Origin: Tretioscincus oriximinensis
Lineage: Eukaryota > Chordata > Lepidosauria > Squamata > Gymnophthalmidae
Length of the DNA stretch: 64,000 nucleotides
Reading direction: 5' to 3'
Assembly: GCA_022410635.1 (NCBI GenBank)
Contig: JAJVDF010000217.1
Coordinates: forward strand, 1,795,112-1,859,111
Below, piece by piece: positions 54,761 to 64,000 of this stretch (position 1 is its first letter; every line of letters begins with the position of its first letter). The notes beneath the pieces were generated by a model. That model was not told the origin of the DNA, did no database searches, and saw nothing but the letters and a program-made list of their open reading frames with translations. The position numbers were made by a program, and so were the translations under genes.

Positions 54761-56724
54761 TATTTAGATCGAGGTGGGGAAACTGTGACCCGCCAAGCCC
54801 TCTCATGCGGTCCACAAAGAGGCCTTGGCCATGCTCCCCAGTAGCCCCTACCCCCAGAAGCCCCCTCCCCGTATCTCCCCTCCCAGTACAGTACTGAGAG
54901 TTTTCCAGCTGCCCCAAAGCGCATGAGATTTTTGTTTTTTGCTCGTGCGTCATGTCAGGGTGCCATTCCCGGTAGCAGAGGCCAGAAGTGACATCACTTC
55001 CTACAGTGGTGTAATTAAGGATGCTATAAATAAACGTTATTTGATTTGACTTCTGACCCAGCAGAATTCTTGGGCATTGGTGTAAGAGAATCCATACCAT
55101 GTACAAGAGTGGATAATCTGATAAAATGTAGGAGATTCTCACACACCTCCTACCACTGCTGCTTCTCCTCTTTTCTCATCTGCAATTAGATCATGTCTGC
55201 AGCTGCGGCAGAGGAGTCCCTGAAGGCCTTGGCAAGCATCACCGACCCCAAAGCCCTTCCCTTCACACCGATCTCAGCTCCTAAAAGGTACCTGGTCTAC
55301 CAGTTGCCAATGGCTGCCATTGCTTCAGCACTGGCTCTTATGCCTGCATTGAAGTCAGGGTCAGCTGGAAGGGGGCCAAGGGTAACTCACACATTGTGTC
55401 CATTCTTAAGAATATATTAAATATATTATTTCCGATGTAAACTGACAGCCTGTTCCTATGCAGACTTGCCCTGATGCATTTTGTAGCCTAACTAGTGGAA
55501 TGAGCCCGTATGCAACAGGCTCTGGCGCCCTGTCCCCTGCCCCCAGAAGCAGATTGAACAAACGGCGTGCAGGATGTCCACGGAACTCTATGGCGCTTGC
55601 CCTGCGGCACCCAAGTGGGGACCACACTCTTGTCCTTGGCAGTGCAGCACCCTATGGAGGTGGGATTTTCCTGGTTATTGTCAGCACAAGCTCCTCTTCA
55701 TCTGCTGGTCGGCTCCTGCATCTAGAAACTTCCAGCTGGTTCTTCACTGCATTTTGTTGATCTTCAGGAAGCCTCCTAGAATGGAGGAGACCTCCTTCTT
55801 CATTCAGTTTTCCTCTTTCCCCCTTCCCAATCGCTCCTTAATTGCCCCCTCCCTTGGGCCAATGGACATTTTCATTGGCTTTTTGCTTATCACCCAGACA
55901 ACTTTGTTGACTGTTTTATTGAACATGCGTCCTCCGCCTGCAGGATGACGTCCCTTGTGAGCTGTCATCTGCCACATTTCTGTTTGCATTTTTGCCTGCT
56001 TTTGGTGCCTGCCACTTGGTACACCTGGGCTCCTCCAAGGCTCCTCCTTAGGGGCAAGGATTTCACTCCCCATGGGGAGTTTAAACCCATGGGTTTAAAA
56101 GCCATGAAACCCTCTGCCCTGAACAATTTCTATTTTTGGAAATCGGTCCTCTAAAATTATGCTGCAGAATAAACCTTTACTGTGAGTCTCGTGTGCAATT
56201 TATTATTAAAATCTTTTGGCTTAAAGTTGCTCGGGAAAGCCTTATCCTCAAATTCTTCTGCTAAACCTAATAATAAGATTTCTGACTTATTTCCTCCCCA
56301 AANGCTTCTATTGGAAGCTCCCCTCCATAGACTTTGGTTGAGCTCTCAGTTCCCCACAGACTTTCATGGGATCTCCCTTTCTCCATTGATCTCCATAGCA
56401 GGGGCAGCTGCAGACGCTTTCATGAGCGCGGAGTGGCCTGTGTGCTGCTCACGCCAGTGCACACCAGGAGGATCCACACGGGCTGCCTGGCTGACCTGAG
56501 GTGGACCCAGTGGGATGCCATACTCTGGCACCAATGATAAGAAAAGACTTTATAAAATGCTTTCTATGCATTTAAATGCTTTCTATGGACTGTTTGTGTG
56601 TACACTAATGAATACTAAATATAAAAAAGGAAATTTTGGCAGGTGCTGCCTGCTTTAAAGGTGCAGGATCACGATTTATCTCTGGTAATCCAGTATCAGT
56701 TACAAAAAGCAGTCTTTTCTATGT

Positions 56725-56830
56725 TAGCTTTCTCAACCCGAAGGGACTCTAAGCAGTTTCCATAACCTTCTGCTCTTCTCTTCACAACTGCCCCCTTGCA
56801 AAATAGGTGGGGCTCCAAGGGGCGATGCCC
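56725..56830 (+). repeat. SINE/LINE-tail-like relic
   Basis: TAGCTTTCTCAACCCGAAGG and ACTCTAAGCAGTTTCCATAA resemble 4360-4510. Confidence 0.3.
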
Positions 56831-58160
56831 ACTAGCCCAAGGCCACCCAGAACACTCACTGTGCAAGGCTTCCTTGAGGTGCCTGTTTACCTGTGGGTTC
56901 CCCCACCTGTGGGTGCAGGGAGGAAACCTGTCTCCTGCCCAAGCGGAAAAACAGATGAACCAAAGCCTCAGTTGCTGGGCGCCTGGAGTTCCATGGCCCT
57001 GATTGGTCAGCTGCCACAGCAGGTGCCTCCAACCCATTCCTAGCAGTTCCAACGGGGACCCGAGAATGCGGATTTCACCTCTGGAAAAGGGGCCCCGAGG
57101 CAGCTTCTGTNTGGGACCAACCCCAAAGCACCCCCAGCGCTGTGCTTTTAAATGCATCACGGCAGGAAACTGAATTCTTTTGAAGGAGGAGGACATGTCC
57201 TAGTTGCCATGGAAACAATCCCTGTAAAACAAATCCCACACTTGAAGCCCCGCACAGGAGGCCTTGGCAGATGTTCCCAGCAGGGGAAAGTCTTAAAGGG
57301 AAGTTGTGCCTCGGGGCTCAGCCTCACCTTCAGCTGGGCGGATGGGGCTTTTCTTAACGCCCCCGTGGAGGAGAGAACGGGGCCCTTTGCCTTTAGGGAC
57401 CTGCCGCCCCTCGGCCGAGAGGATCCAAGGGGAGGCCCTGTGCTGGGCTGCGGCCTTCGCTGATGGCAAGGAGCGGCGCGTCCTTCTTCCGCGCTTCTAA
57501 GCCTCGGCACCCGTTGAAGGGCAGCTGCGAGTCAAGGCTCAGGGCGTAGCCAGCGGGCCCCGCGGGCCCTTGGGGGCCAACAGGGGGAAGGGAGGCCGGC
57601 GGGGCAGGGCGGCCGCTTCAAGGGTGGCCGAGAAGGCGCCAGCAGAGGCGGCGGGACTTCGCGTGTGGCTCCGGCCGCGCCAGCCCTGAGCGACGCCCCG
57701 GGGCCAGCAGCCGCTCACGCGCCAGGGGCCTGCCGTAGACTCCGCGGCCAAGCGCTGCCCCAGGGGGGACCCGGGGTGAGGGCCCGACGTTCATGCCTCC
57801 CTTAGGAGCGCCGTCCGAGCGCGTCGCCCCCGCCTGGTTTCCCTCTGGGGCGCCTGAGGATTTGCAGCCTCCACGTCCCTCCGGAAACCCGCGAGGTCCC
57901 CGGAGACGCCGCGCCCCCGGAGGAGGAAGGGCGGCGCCCCGCCACGAGCCCCCCTGCGAGCGGCTGCCCCGGGGCGCTGGGGGAAGGCGCGGCCACCTGA
58001 GACCCAAGGCCCTGTCCCCGCCGCGCGCGCCCCCTGCTGGCTGTGGCCGCGAGGGCCGCGGAGGCGCCGCTGCAGCACCGTCGGCCGCTCGACAGCTCCC
58101 GCGGGCACGCGCACGGAGAGGCCAGCGGGCGGGGTGCGCGCGCGCGCCTGCTTCTCGCCG

Positions 58161-58184
58161 TGCTGCTGCTGCTGCTGCTGCTGC
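58161..58184. repeat. (TGC)8 trinucleotide repeat
   Basis: Eight TGC units upstream of the TMCC2 start, CTG on the TMCC2 sense strand, probably 5' UTR or promoter. Confidence 0.9.
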
Positions 58185-58620
58185 GTCTCCTCCGTGGCGC
58201 CAGGCGGCCTCGGGCGCGGATTGGCTGCCGCCGCCGCCGCTCCTCCGCCGGCCCCTCCCCGGCTGCCTGGGCTGCGGCGGCGCGTGCCGGGGGCGGCGGG
58301 GTCCTGGGCGGCTGGCGCAGGGGCGTCCCGGGGGAGCGAGAGCAGCGGCGGGAGTCCAGGGGCCGGAGCGGCGCCGGGGGTCTCGTGGCCCCTGCGGTCG
58401 AGGCGGCGCCATGGGCGGCGGGGTCGCTGGAAGAGGACGCCCCGCCCCGCCACCTGCCCTGCGCGGCCAGCCTCGGGGGAGTCCTCCGGGGGCCCGCGGC
58501 GCCTCCGCCTCGCCCTACGGCGGCTGCGGCTGGGCGGACCGGGGCATCCCCGCCGCCGCCGCCTCCCTGGACGCCGCCGCTCGTCGGCCCCGCGCAGCCC
58601 CCTGAGTCCCCCGCTCGCCC

Positions 58621-58821
58621 ATGCCGCCCAGGAAGCCGCCGCGGCGCCCCGCCGACCCCCCGCCCGCCATGAGGCCCGGCAGCCGCCCCCGCGACGGTCC
58701 CTCGCCCCCCGCCCCACCCGAGGCCCCGCCGGAGCCCCCCGCCGCGCCCCCGGAGCCCCGGCCCGAAGGAGAGGCTCCCGCCGACAGCGCCGCCCCCCGC
58801 AGCAAGGCCCCCGAGCTCAAG
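58621..58821 (+). CDS. TMCC2: TMCC2 first coding exon (probable)
   Basis: TMCC2 is an ER-membrane protein with a long C-terminal coiled coil and two transmembrane segments, reported to bind apoE and APP. This exon gives 67 residues, MPPRKPPRRPADPPPAMRPG onward, a Pro/Glu-rich tract, and SAAPRSKAPELK just before the donor GTGAGT at 58822. Human exon 1 ends PRSKPPDLK at the same splice point after about 70 residues, and TMCC2 lies divergently next to DSTYK in human. The N-terminal half is not conserved, so evidence rests on the last 9 residues, phase 0, length and synteny. An in-frame TGA lies 18 nt upstream. An alternative start at 58669 has a better Kozak context (GCCATGA). No later exon is in the window. 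Confidence 0.75.
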
Positions 58822-59154
58822 GTGAGTCCCCCGGGGCCACACCCCCCCCCGCCGCGGTCCAAGGGGAGGGCTGGGCGGGAAGCCCCCCAGGCGCGGCCGG
58901 CTTAGGTACGCCCCGCTGCCGCCAAGGCCTCTTCCCGCGGCCCCGCAGGGGAACGGGAGGCCGCAGGCGCTTCCCTGGCTACAGAGCTGGGCAGGCGGGC
59001 AGCATCCCCACCAGGGACCTCGTGGCACCTCCGGGACTCGGGGGGCCGCAGGGGCTTCCGTAGGCGATCAGGCGCGTCCCCAGCCTTGTGCAAGGAAGGT
59101 CCTGCCACCTCCCTAGACGGCAAGGCGCTATGAGCTCCCTTGGCTAGGAGGTCC

Positions 59155-59240
59155 GCCTGCCCACCTGAAGAAGCGGCCTCCCCTGCGGAAGCTCCTGCTG
59201 CCTCCCTTTCCTGCTTAGCCTGGCAGGCGCCCGGGAGCCT
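59155..59240 (+). repeat. Penelope-tail-like repeat
   Basis: CACCTGAAGAAGCGGCCTCC, GAAGCTCCTGCTGCCTCCC and CTGCTTAGCCTGGCAGGC. Confidence 0.45.
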
Positions 59241-59834
59241 GGCGGAGGACTCAAAGGGGCGCTTGCCTGGGGCTCCTCCATTCGGGGCCCACCGGCCTCC
59301 CTGACCTTCACGGCTGCCCAGGGTCACTCGTGGGGACTACATGGGATTCTCATGAAAACGTCCATCCCGNCGTCCCCCGCCAAACGCTGTCAAGGCCAAT
59401 AACAGCCGTTTCTCTTGGCGCTCGGAATTGTCCTCTCGTCCTGAATCCCCCTTGGACTACCTGGGCGGCCAGGGGGATGGGGTCACCTGACCGCCCCTCC
59501 ATCCAGGATCCTTGGGGTGCTGTCGTTGTGATCAGGCCGCGCAGGGTCCGGCCGAGCCTTTCNGTTTCCCCTGTTGGCAAAATATCTCTCTTGCAAACGG
59601 GACACTTATTTCCATCCCATCCGGCATTTCTAGCAGGGGGTTGTGCTGCCAGCAGTGCGGCAATCTATGAGTTTGGGGCGCAGGATTTCCCCCTTATTGC
59701 CAGCAGGCTGCTCATGTGTGGCAGCCACCTTGCTGCCCCTCCAGCAGCCCCGTTTTGTGGCTTGAGGCCTGTTCTGTGCCCTGCAAGGGGCTTCTTCTGA
59801 AGCTCTGGTGCCCTTGGCAGGGGCTTCTTAGAAC

Positions 59835-60365
59835 TTCAGAACCTCAGGGGAGCCTGGCTGGATGGGGCCACAAGAGCCCACCTAGTCCAGCCTTCTATCT
59901 CACCCAGTGGCCTTCTTGCAAGTGGTACTTCAGGAATCCTACTTGTTGCTCCACCCTGGAGACAGGATCAAGAGACCCATCCTAATAGCTATTTATACCC
60001 TTGGAGTCTATGAACTTGTCTAATCCTGTCTTGAAGCTAACCAGGCTGCTAGCTACCCCCACCTCTTCTGGAAGTAAAAGACCAATGACTCTCTAGGTAA
60101 AAAAAATACTTTCCTTTTTCTGCCCCCATTCTTCTGCCCTTCAGTTTCAAGGAATGCCTCCTGATCCTAGTGTGGTATGATAAGAGAAAATATTTTTTTC
60201 TCTATTCACTTCTCCATCCCATATTGGATTTTAAACCTCTCAGTTAGACCCCCTCTTAAACACCATCTTTTGAGGCTGAAGAAACCCAGAGGTTGCAGCC
60301 TGATTCCATGAGAGATTTTGTTCCAGCCCCTGGATCACTCTCATTGCTCTTTTTTCCACCTTCTC
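59835..60365 (-). mobile_element. CR1 fragment
   Basis: AACCTCAGGGGAGCCTGGCT, TATTTATACCCTTGGAGTC, TTTTGAGGCTGAAGAAACCC and TCTCATTGCTCTTTTTTCC. Minus orientation, about 530 bp of 3' UTR and ORF2 end. Confidence 0.82.
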
Positions 60366-60844
60366 CAGAGGTGCTCTTGATCAGGGCCAAGCCAAGGGCC
60401 GGGAGACGAAGCCCTCTCAAAGGTCTGCTGCCCAGGGGCTGGGCTAGCTTGGACCCTGCCTTGGCTGTGGCAGGCCGGAATGGCTTGTGGGAGGCCCCTG
60501 GACCCCTTCCTGGAACAGGCTCTGGCCATGGACAGTTTTACTCAGGTTCAAGGAGGACAAAAGGGAAGCTTAAGGGTTCAGGGACAGGCCAGCCATGCTG
60601 CATCGGAGGAGGTGGTGTCCTGCTTAGGAGCCCCTCTAAGGTTGGAAGGCTGCTGGTGTCTTCAGGGCAGGGGCTCAGCACCTGATAGGACCCCATGGGA
60701 ACGCCAGGTTTACAATCCTCCCCAGCTAAGCACAGACCACAGAAGACAAGCTCAGCCTTGCACTGTGCACGAGTGGAGGGGACAGGGATGTTTCTGATCT
60801 TACGTCGCTTATACACATTTCAATGTGTGCGTCTAGAGTTGTCT

Positions 60845-61060
60845 GGGGACGCTCCTGTTGCCTTCCTTTTCCTTGCTAATCTCTAACGTCTGTGAGACTC
60901 CCTTGCTAGAGTATCTATCCCAATATCACTCTCCCTGCCTCCCTCTCCGTCTGCCTGCCTGCCTACCTATCTATGCACGTGAAGAAGGAGCCTTGTGTAT
61001 GGGAGCTCCTGTTGCCTCCCTTGCTCTTGCTGGTCTCCGGGGAACTATCCGACCCCCTGG
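60845..61060 (+). repeat. Two tandem Penelope-tail-like repeats
   Basis: First: GCTCCTGTTGCCTTCC, TTGCTAATCTCTAACGTC, GAGACTCCCTTGCTAG. Then a (CTGC/CTAT) run (60937-60975). Second: GTGAAGAAGGAGCC, GAGCTCCTGTTGCCTCCC, TTGCTGGTCTCCGGGG. Confidence 0.45.
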
Positions 61061-64000
61061 CTGGATGTGCTGCCGCAATTCTCACTGGTAAGGAAGGAGA
61101 GGCCTCGTTGATGGCCTTGGGCACGCTGCATTTTGCTAATGAGAAAACAAGGCAGCGGAATGAATCTTTCCTTTCNACGCGCTCTAACCAAAGGGGCGTT
61201 TCTGAACTGTGCCAGGAGAGACCTGTGTTGGCCGCCTTCCTCACTCTGAGGGTGAACTGAGGCTGGATTAAAACTTAGCTGTGACCAGGGACTCCGTGTC
61301 CAGTTCTGAGGGCATCAGAATAGTGGGAGCCTATCCATCTCCCTGCCGCTGACTATTGTTGTCATGTTTCACTCGGAGCTTCCTTGACACCCCCAACTCC
61401 TGAGTTGCACACTGTTAGCTCAGTCTTTCAGGAAACGGCCGGGGGTCACGGGATACAGGCGCAGGGTTACCCCATTGGTGTTTGCATCTTTCATGGATAG
61501 GGGCAGATAGGGGGTTTCACCAGGCGCAGCTTCAGAGGCTGTTCCTTGTTCTGTTTGCATTTCATGTCATCTCTGTGGGGCNAAGCTGTTTGGGAAGAGG
61601 AGCCCGTTCTCCACTCGCTTTTGCCTTCCCATAAAATAGTGGCCAAGACTTGTCCCAAGGGAACAGAAAGTCTTGCAAGAGGGCTAATGGAACTTCAGGC
61701 AGGCAAGCTGTCCTTGCTAGAGAACGTTTGCAAGAAACCCTATTATAACGAACGTCAAGGGGTCGAGTGGATGCGATTATTATAATATTTTCTTACAACA
61801 AACCCCATTGTAACCAACCTTGTTTTTAGGGGCGTTTTGTCGGTTACGCCGTGGGTTGAGTTATTTTGTGGTTCTTTACAACAGGCTTTCTGCAGGCACG
61901 AATGGCTCAGTTATTAAGGAGACGGTCTCTCACCTGGAGTTGGGTTTTTGAAGCCCTGTATGGGACATGGGGAGGGGTGAGCGCCTCCTGCCAGCATGCA
62001 GCTCTAGTCAACCCAGCTACTCTAAAGCATCCCACTCTGGAGCTCAGGACACAGGTGGTTATGTGCATAGCACAGTTTGCTTCCATGCAAGTCCCCTTGT
62101 GTTCTTTGGAGCAGCAGCTGACAAAGCCTCATTGTTGGGAAGGATGCAGCCCAGTGGGATCCGTGGCCTGAGCATAACCTGCTGAATCCCCACTGCAGCC
62201 GCTGCCTCTTAGGGGATCAGCAAGGAATGTTCATCTCTTTTGATAGGATTAATCACATTTCTCATTAGAAAAATTCCCCCTCCTTTTTCCAAGATGTTCT
62301 TTATGTCGTTATACTCAAACCACCCCAGTACGTTATTAATTGGTGTGGAATATGTTTTTGTAAAAGAATTAGAAGCCTTTTCAGGGGAGCTGGCCTGGTT
62401 TTGCGGTTAGAAGGTCAGACACTTGCATGGAAGTCACCTGCTTAATCTGCCTTCCTGCACTCTGCCTGACTGGGTGGCCTCAGGGGTTCACAGTTCTTTG
62501 GGTCTCTCAGCCCCACCCGCTCCATAAGGGATCTGCTGTGAAGAGAAGGACGGGGTGTGTGTGTGATGGAAGCCGTTTTGATTCTCTTTGGCTTGAGAAA
62601 AGTAGGCCAGGAAAACCGGCGCCACTTTCTTTGTTGTAGAAAGGTGAAGGTACCAATTAAAGAATGGAAACTGGCACAGGGGGACACGCCCGAGGGAATA
62701 CCCTTGCTTCCCCAAGCACAGCCTGCGCAGGGCTCTCCGTTGCGGCCCCCAGTGCTTAGTTCCAGCATCCCCGGAGCCCCTGGCGGGCAGGGCTGCCAAG
62801 ATGGGACGCCCCAGGGGCAGAAAGCCTCCGCTGGTCCAGACTCTTGCACGGAATAGCGAAGGCTCCATGCAGAAAGCGCCTTTGTCCTTGAACAGGGTTT
62901 AACTGCAAGAGACGTGTTTTTTCTTTTAAATCCTCCTCTTTTCTGAAAGAAGAAGCTTGAAAATGGACATGGGATTTTTCAGGCACAGCTTGTTCCACAG
63001 CGCATGCAGCCTCCTCCTCCTGCTCTTCTACCAACAGCAGGGAGCACTGGCCACCATGGCACCCTCTTGCCTCCCCACACGCTCCCCAAGTGGGCACCTG
63101 TGGTTGGTTTCCTTTCGCCTAGAACTACTTTTCCACGCCCAGGATGAGCCCTGAAACGTGCGGAGCGGCCGCTCGGCCGGCATCTGTTTTCCTCAGGGGA
63201 ACGAGGCGCCTGCGCAGTGCAGGCTTTGAAACACGGAGGGTGCCGGCGGCTCAGCGGCTTATTGAGGCCCAGACAGCCAGAGCTCCGCCTGAGGGCATCT
63301 CCAGCTAAGGCGGCCTCCGCACAAGCCGCATTTCTTCCAAAGTATACAGATGGAAATTCTGTCAGCTCCTAACGGGAGAGATTTCTCATGCCTGTGACAC
63401 ATGTTCTTGTCTGCCATTTTGTTTGCTGGTTGTCAAGAGAATGGGTAGTTTGCTTGCCATTCTTTTTTGACAAGATGAATCCTCTGTATGATATTCACAT
63501 ACGTCCATATTGCCCCCACCCACCTTGGATGGAGCCTCGGTGTGAAAAGGGGCTCCCCACCCCCTGCACGCGGTGATCCAGGCGTTTGGTGAAAATTCCT
63601 CTCTTCCACTGCCATTAAAAGGCCAAAGCTCTAGCCTGAAGTTTAGGTGGGGATTCCAAACGGTGGTTAAGAAGGGACCAAAATGTGGATGACTTGGCCC
63701 CTGACCCCCGATGACCTTAGCCTGTCCCAGGCACATGGGAGAAGAGGGCTGAGTTCTGCTGCCCCAAGGGGGGCAGGTGGACCCTGCTTTAGATCACCTG
63801 ACATTTGAAAGATATGCAGACTGGAGCTGCCTGAGGACGAGGGAGGCTGGAGCTACAGAGGGAGGGGAGGGACACTGGTGAATCCAGGTGCGCTTCCACG
63901 TCTTCTGGTTAAGAGCCGAGCAGAAGCTGACCAGGAAGACACCCTGCCAAGAAGTCCCAATCCTGCTCAGGGCTGAATGGACAGCAGTTATGAGCTCATG

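Larger units (their letters stand above)
52790..58620. other. Divergent intergenic region between DSTYK and TMCC2
   Basis: The DSTYK 5' flank, a CR1 relic (53555-53785), an unclassified repeat (53868-53950), a palindromic miniature element (54683-54760), a SINE/LINE-tail-like piece (about 56725-56830) and the TMCC2 island from about 57400. The stretch 54770-56700 holds no gene I can support. Confidence 0.6.
57400..58960. promoter_or_regulatory. CpG island / TMCC2 promoter region
   Basis: Dense CpG over the TMCC2 first exon and ~1.2 kb upstream. Contains an eight-unit TGC repeat (58161-58184). No TATA box seen. Long open frames on both strands reflect lack of stops in GC-rich DNA. Confidence 0.75.
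58822..64000 (+). other. TMCC2 intron 1 (continues beyond the window)
   Basis: Contains Penelope-tail-like pieces (59155-59240, 60845-61060) and a CR1 relic (59835-60365). From 61070 to 64000 I see no exon, RNA gene or confident repeat. A stretch at about 61690-61860 with TATAACGAACG and GGTTACGCC is unassigned. Confidence 0.55.

Noticed and set aside
55193..55948. Overlapping plus-strand frames between DSTYK and TMCC2
   Set aside because: Short, no recognisable domain, no splice-consistent extension; may be repeat-derived.
57791..59063. Overlapping open frames of 264-408 codons on both strands over the TMCC2 island
   Set aside because: Stop-poor GC-rich DNA. Only the frame ending PRSKAPELK at a good donor has homology support.
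60937..60975. CTGCCTGCCTACCTATC run considered as an array
   Set aside because: Simple microsatellite, not a spaced repeat array; no CRISPR structure occurs anywhere in the window.
1..64000. tRNA, rRNA or other structured RNA genes
   Set aside because: I saw no cloverleaf or conserved RNA that I could support; intronic snoRNAs cannot be excluded without a covariance-model search.

Overview
The window is nuclear DNA from a vertebrate, most likely a squamate reptile. It carries intron-rich vertebrate genes with GT-AG splice sites and CpG-island promoters. Its repeats are CR1 and L2 non-LTR retrotransposons, a Penelope-like element, hAT and Tc1/mariner-type miniature elements, and one piece resembling a Sauria SINE. 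The species cannot be named from the sequence. No bacterial, plasmid, phage or CRISPR feature is present.

Three genes are supported, in the order known from human 1q32 (RBBP5, DSTYK, TMCC2). (1) Positions 1-8101, minus strand: the 5' part of RBBP5, eight coding exons for the first ~301 residues, running off the left edge. (2) Positions 11684-52789, minus strand: the complete DSTYK coding sequence in 13 exons that join in phase to 932 codons plus a stop. Its 3' UTR runs down to a poly(A) signal near 9268, only about 1.2 kb from the RBBP5 start codon. (3) Positions 58621-58821, plus strand: the probable first coding exon of TMCC2, with the rest of the window being its first intron. DSTYK and TMCC2 are divergent, with CpG islands about 5 kb apart; DSTYK and RBBP5 are in tandem.

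The three genes have unrelated jobs: histone H3K4 methylation (RBBP5), a dual-specificity kinase (DSTYK) and an ER membrane coiled-coil protein (TMCC2). Their grouping is conserved synteny, not an operon or a pathway.

Most remaining sequence is transposable-element debris, concentrated in DSTYK introns 1 and 2. The clearest items are a CR1 copy with a long reverse transcriptase frame but an altered catalytic box (22273-24300), an L2 copy with an intact YADD box (41225-42697), a Penelope-like fragment with an open GIY-YIG endonuclease frame between 36-bp inverted repeats (30290-30874), a hAT element with a perfect 8-bp target duplication (35834-36108), two 74-78 bp palindromic TA-flanked elements, and a perfect 30-bp hairpin (37201-37269). 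I found no convincing new biological system; the most interesting signals are the transposon nesting, the gene spacing and a cluster of ZNF143-like promoter motifs.
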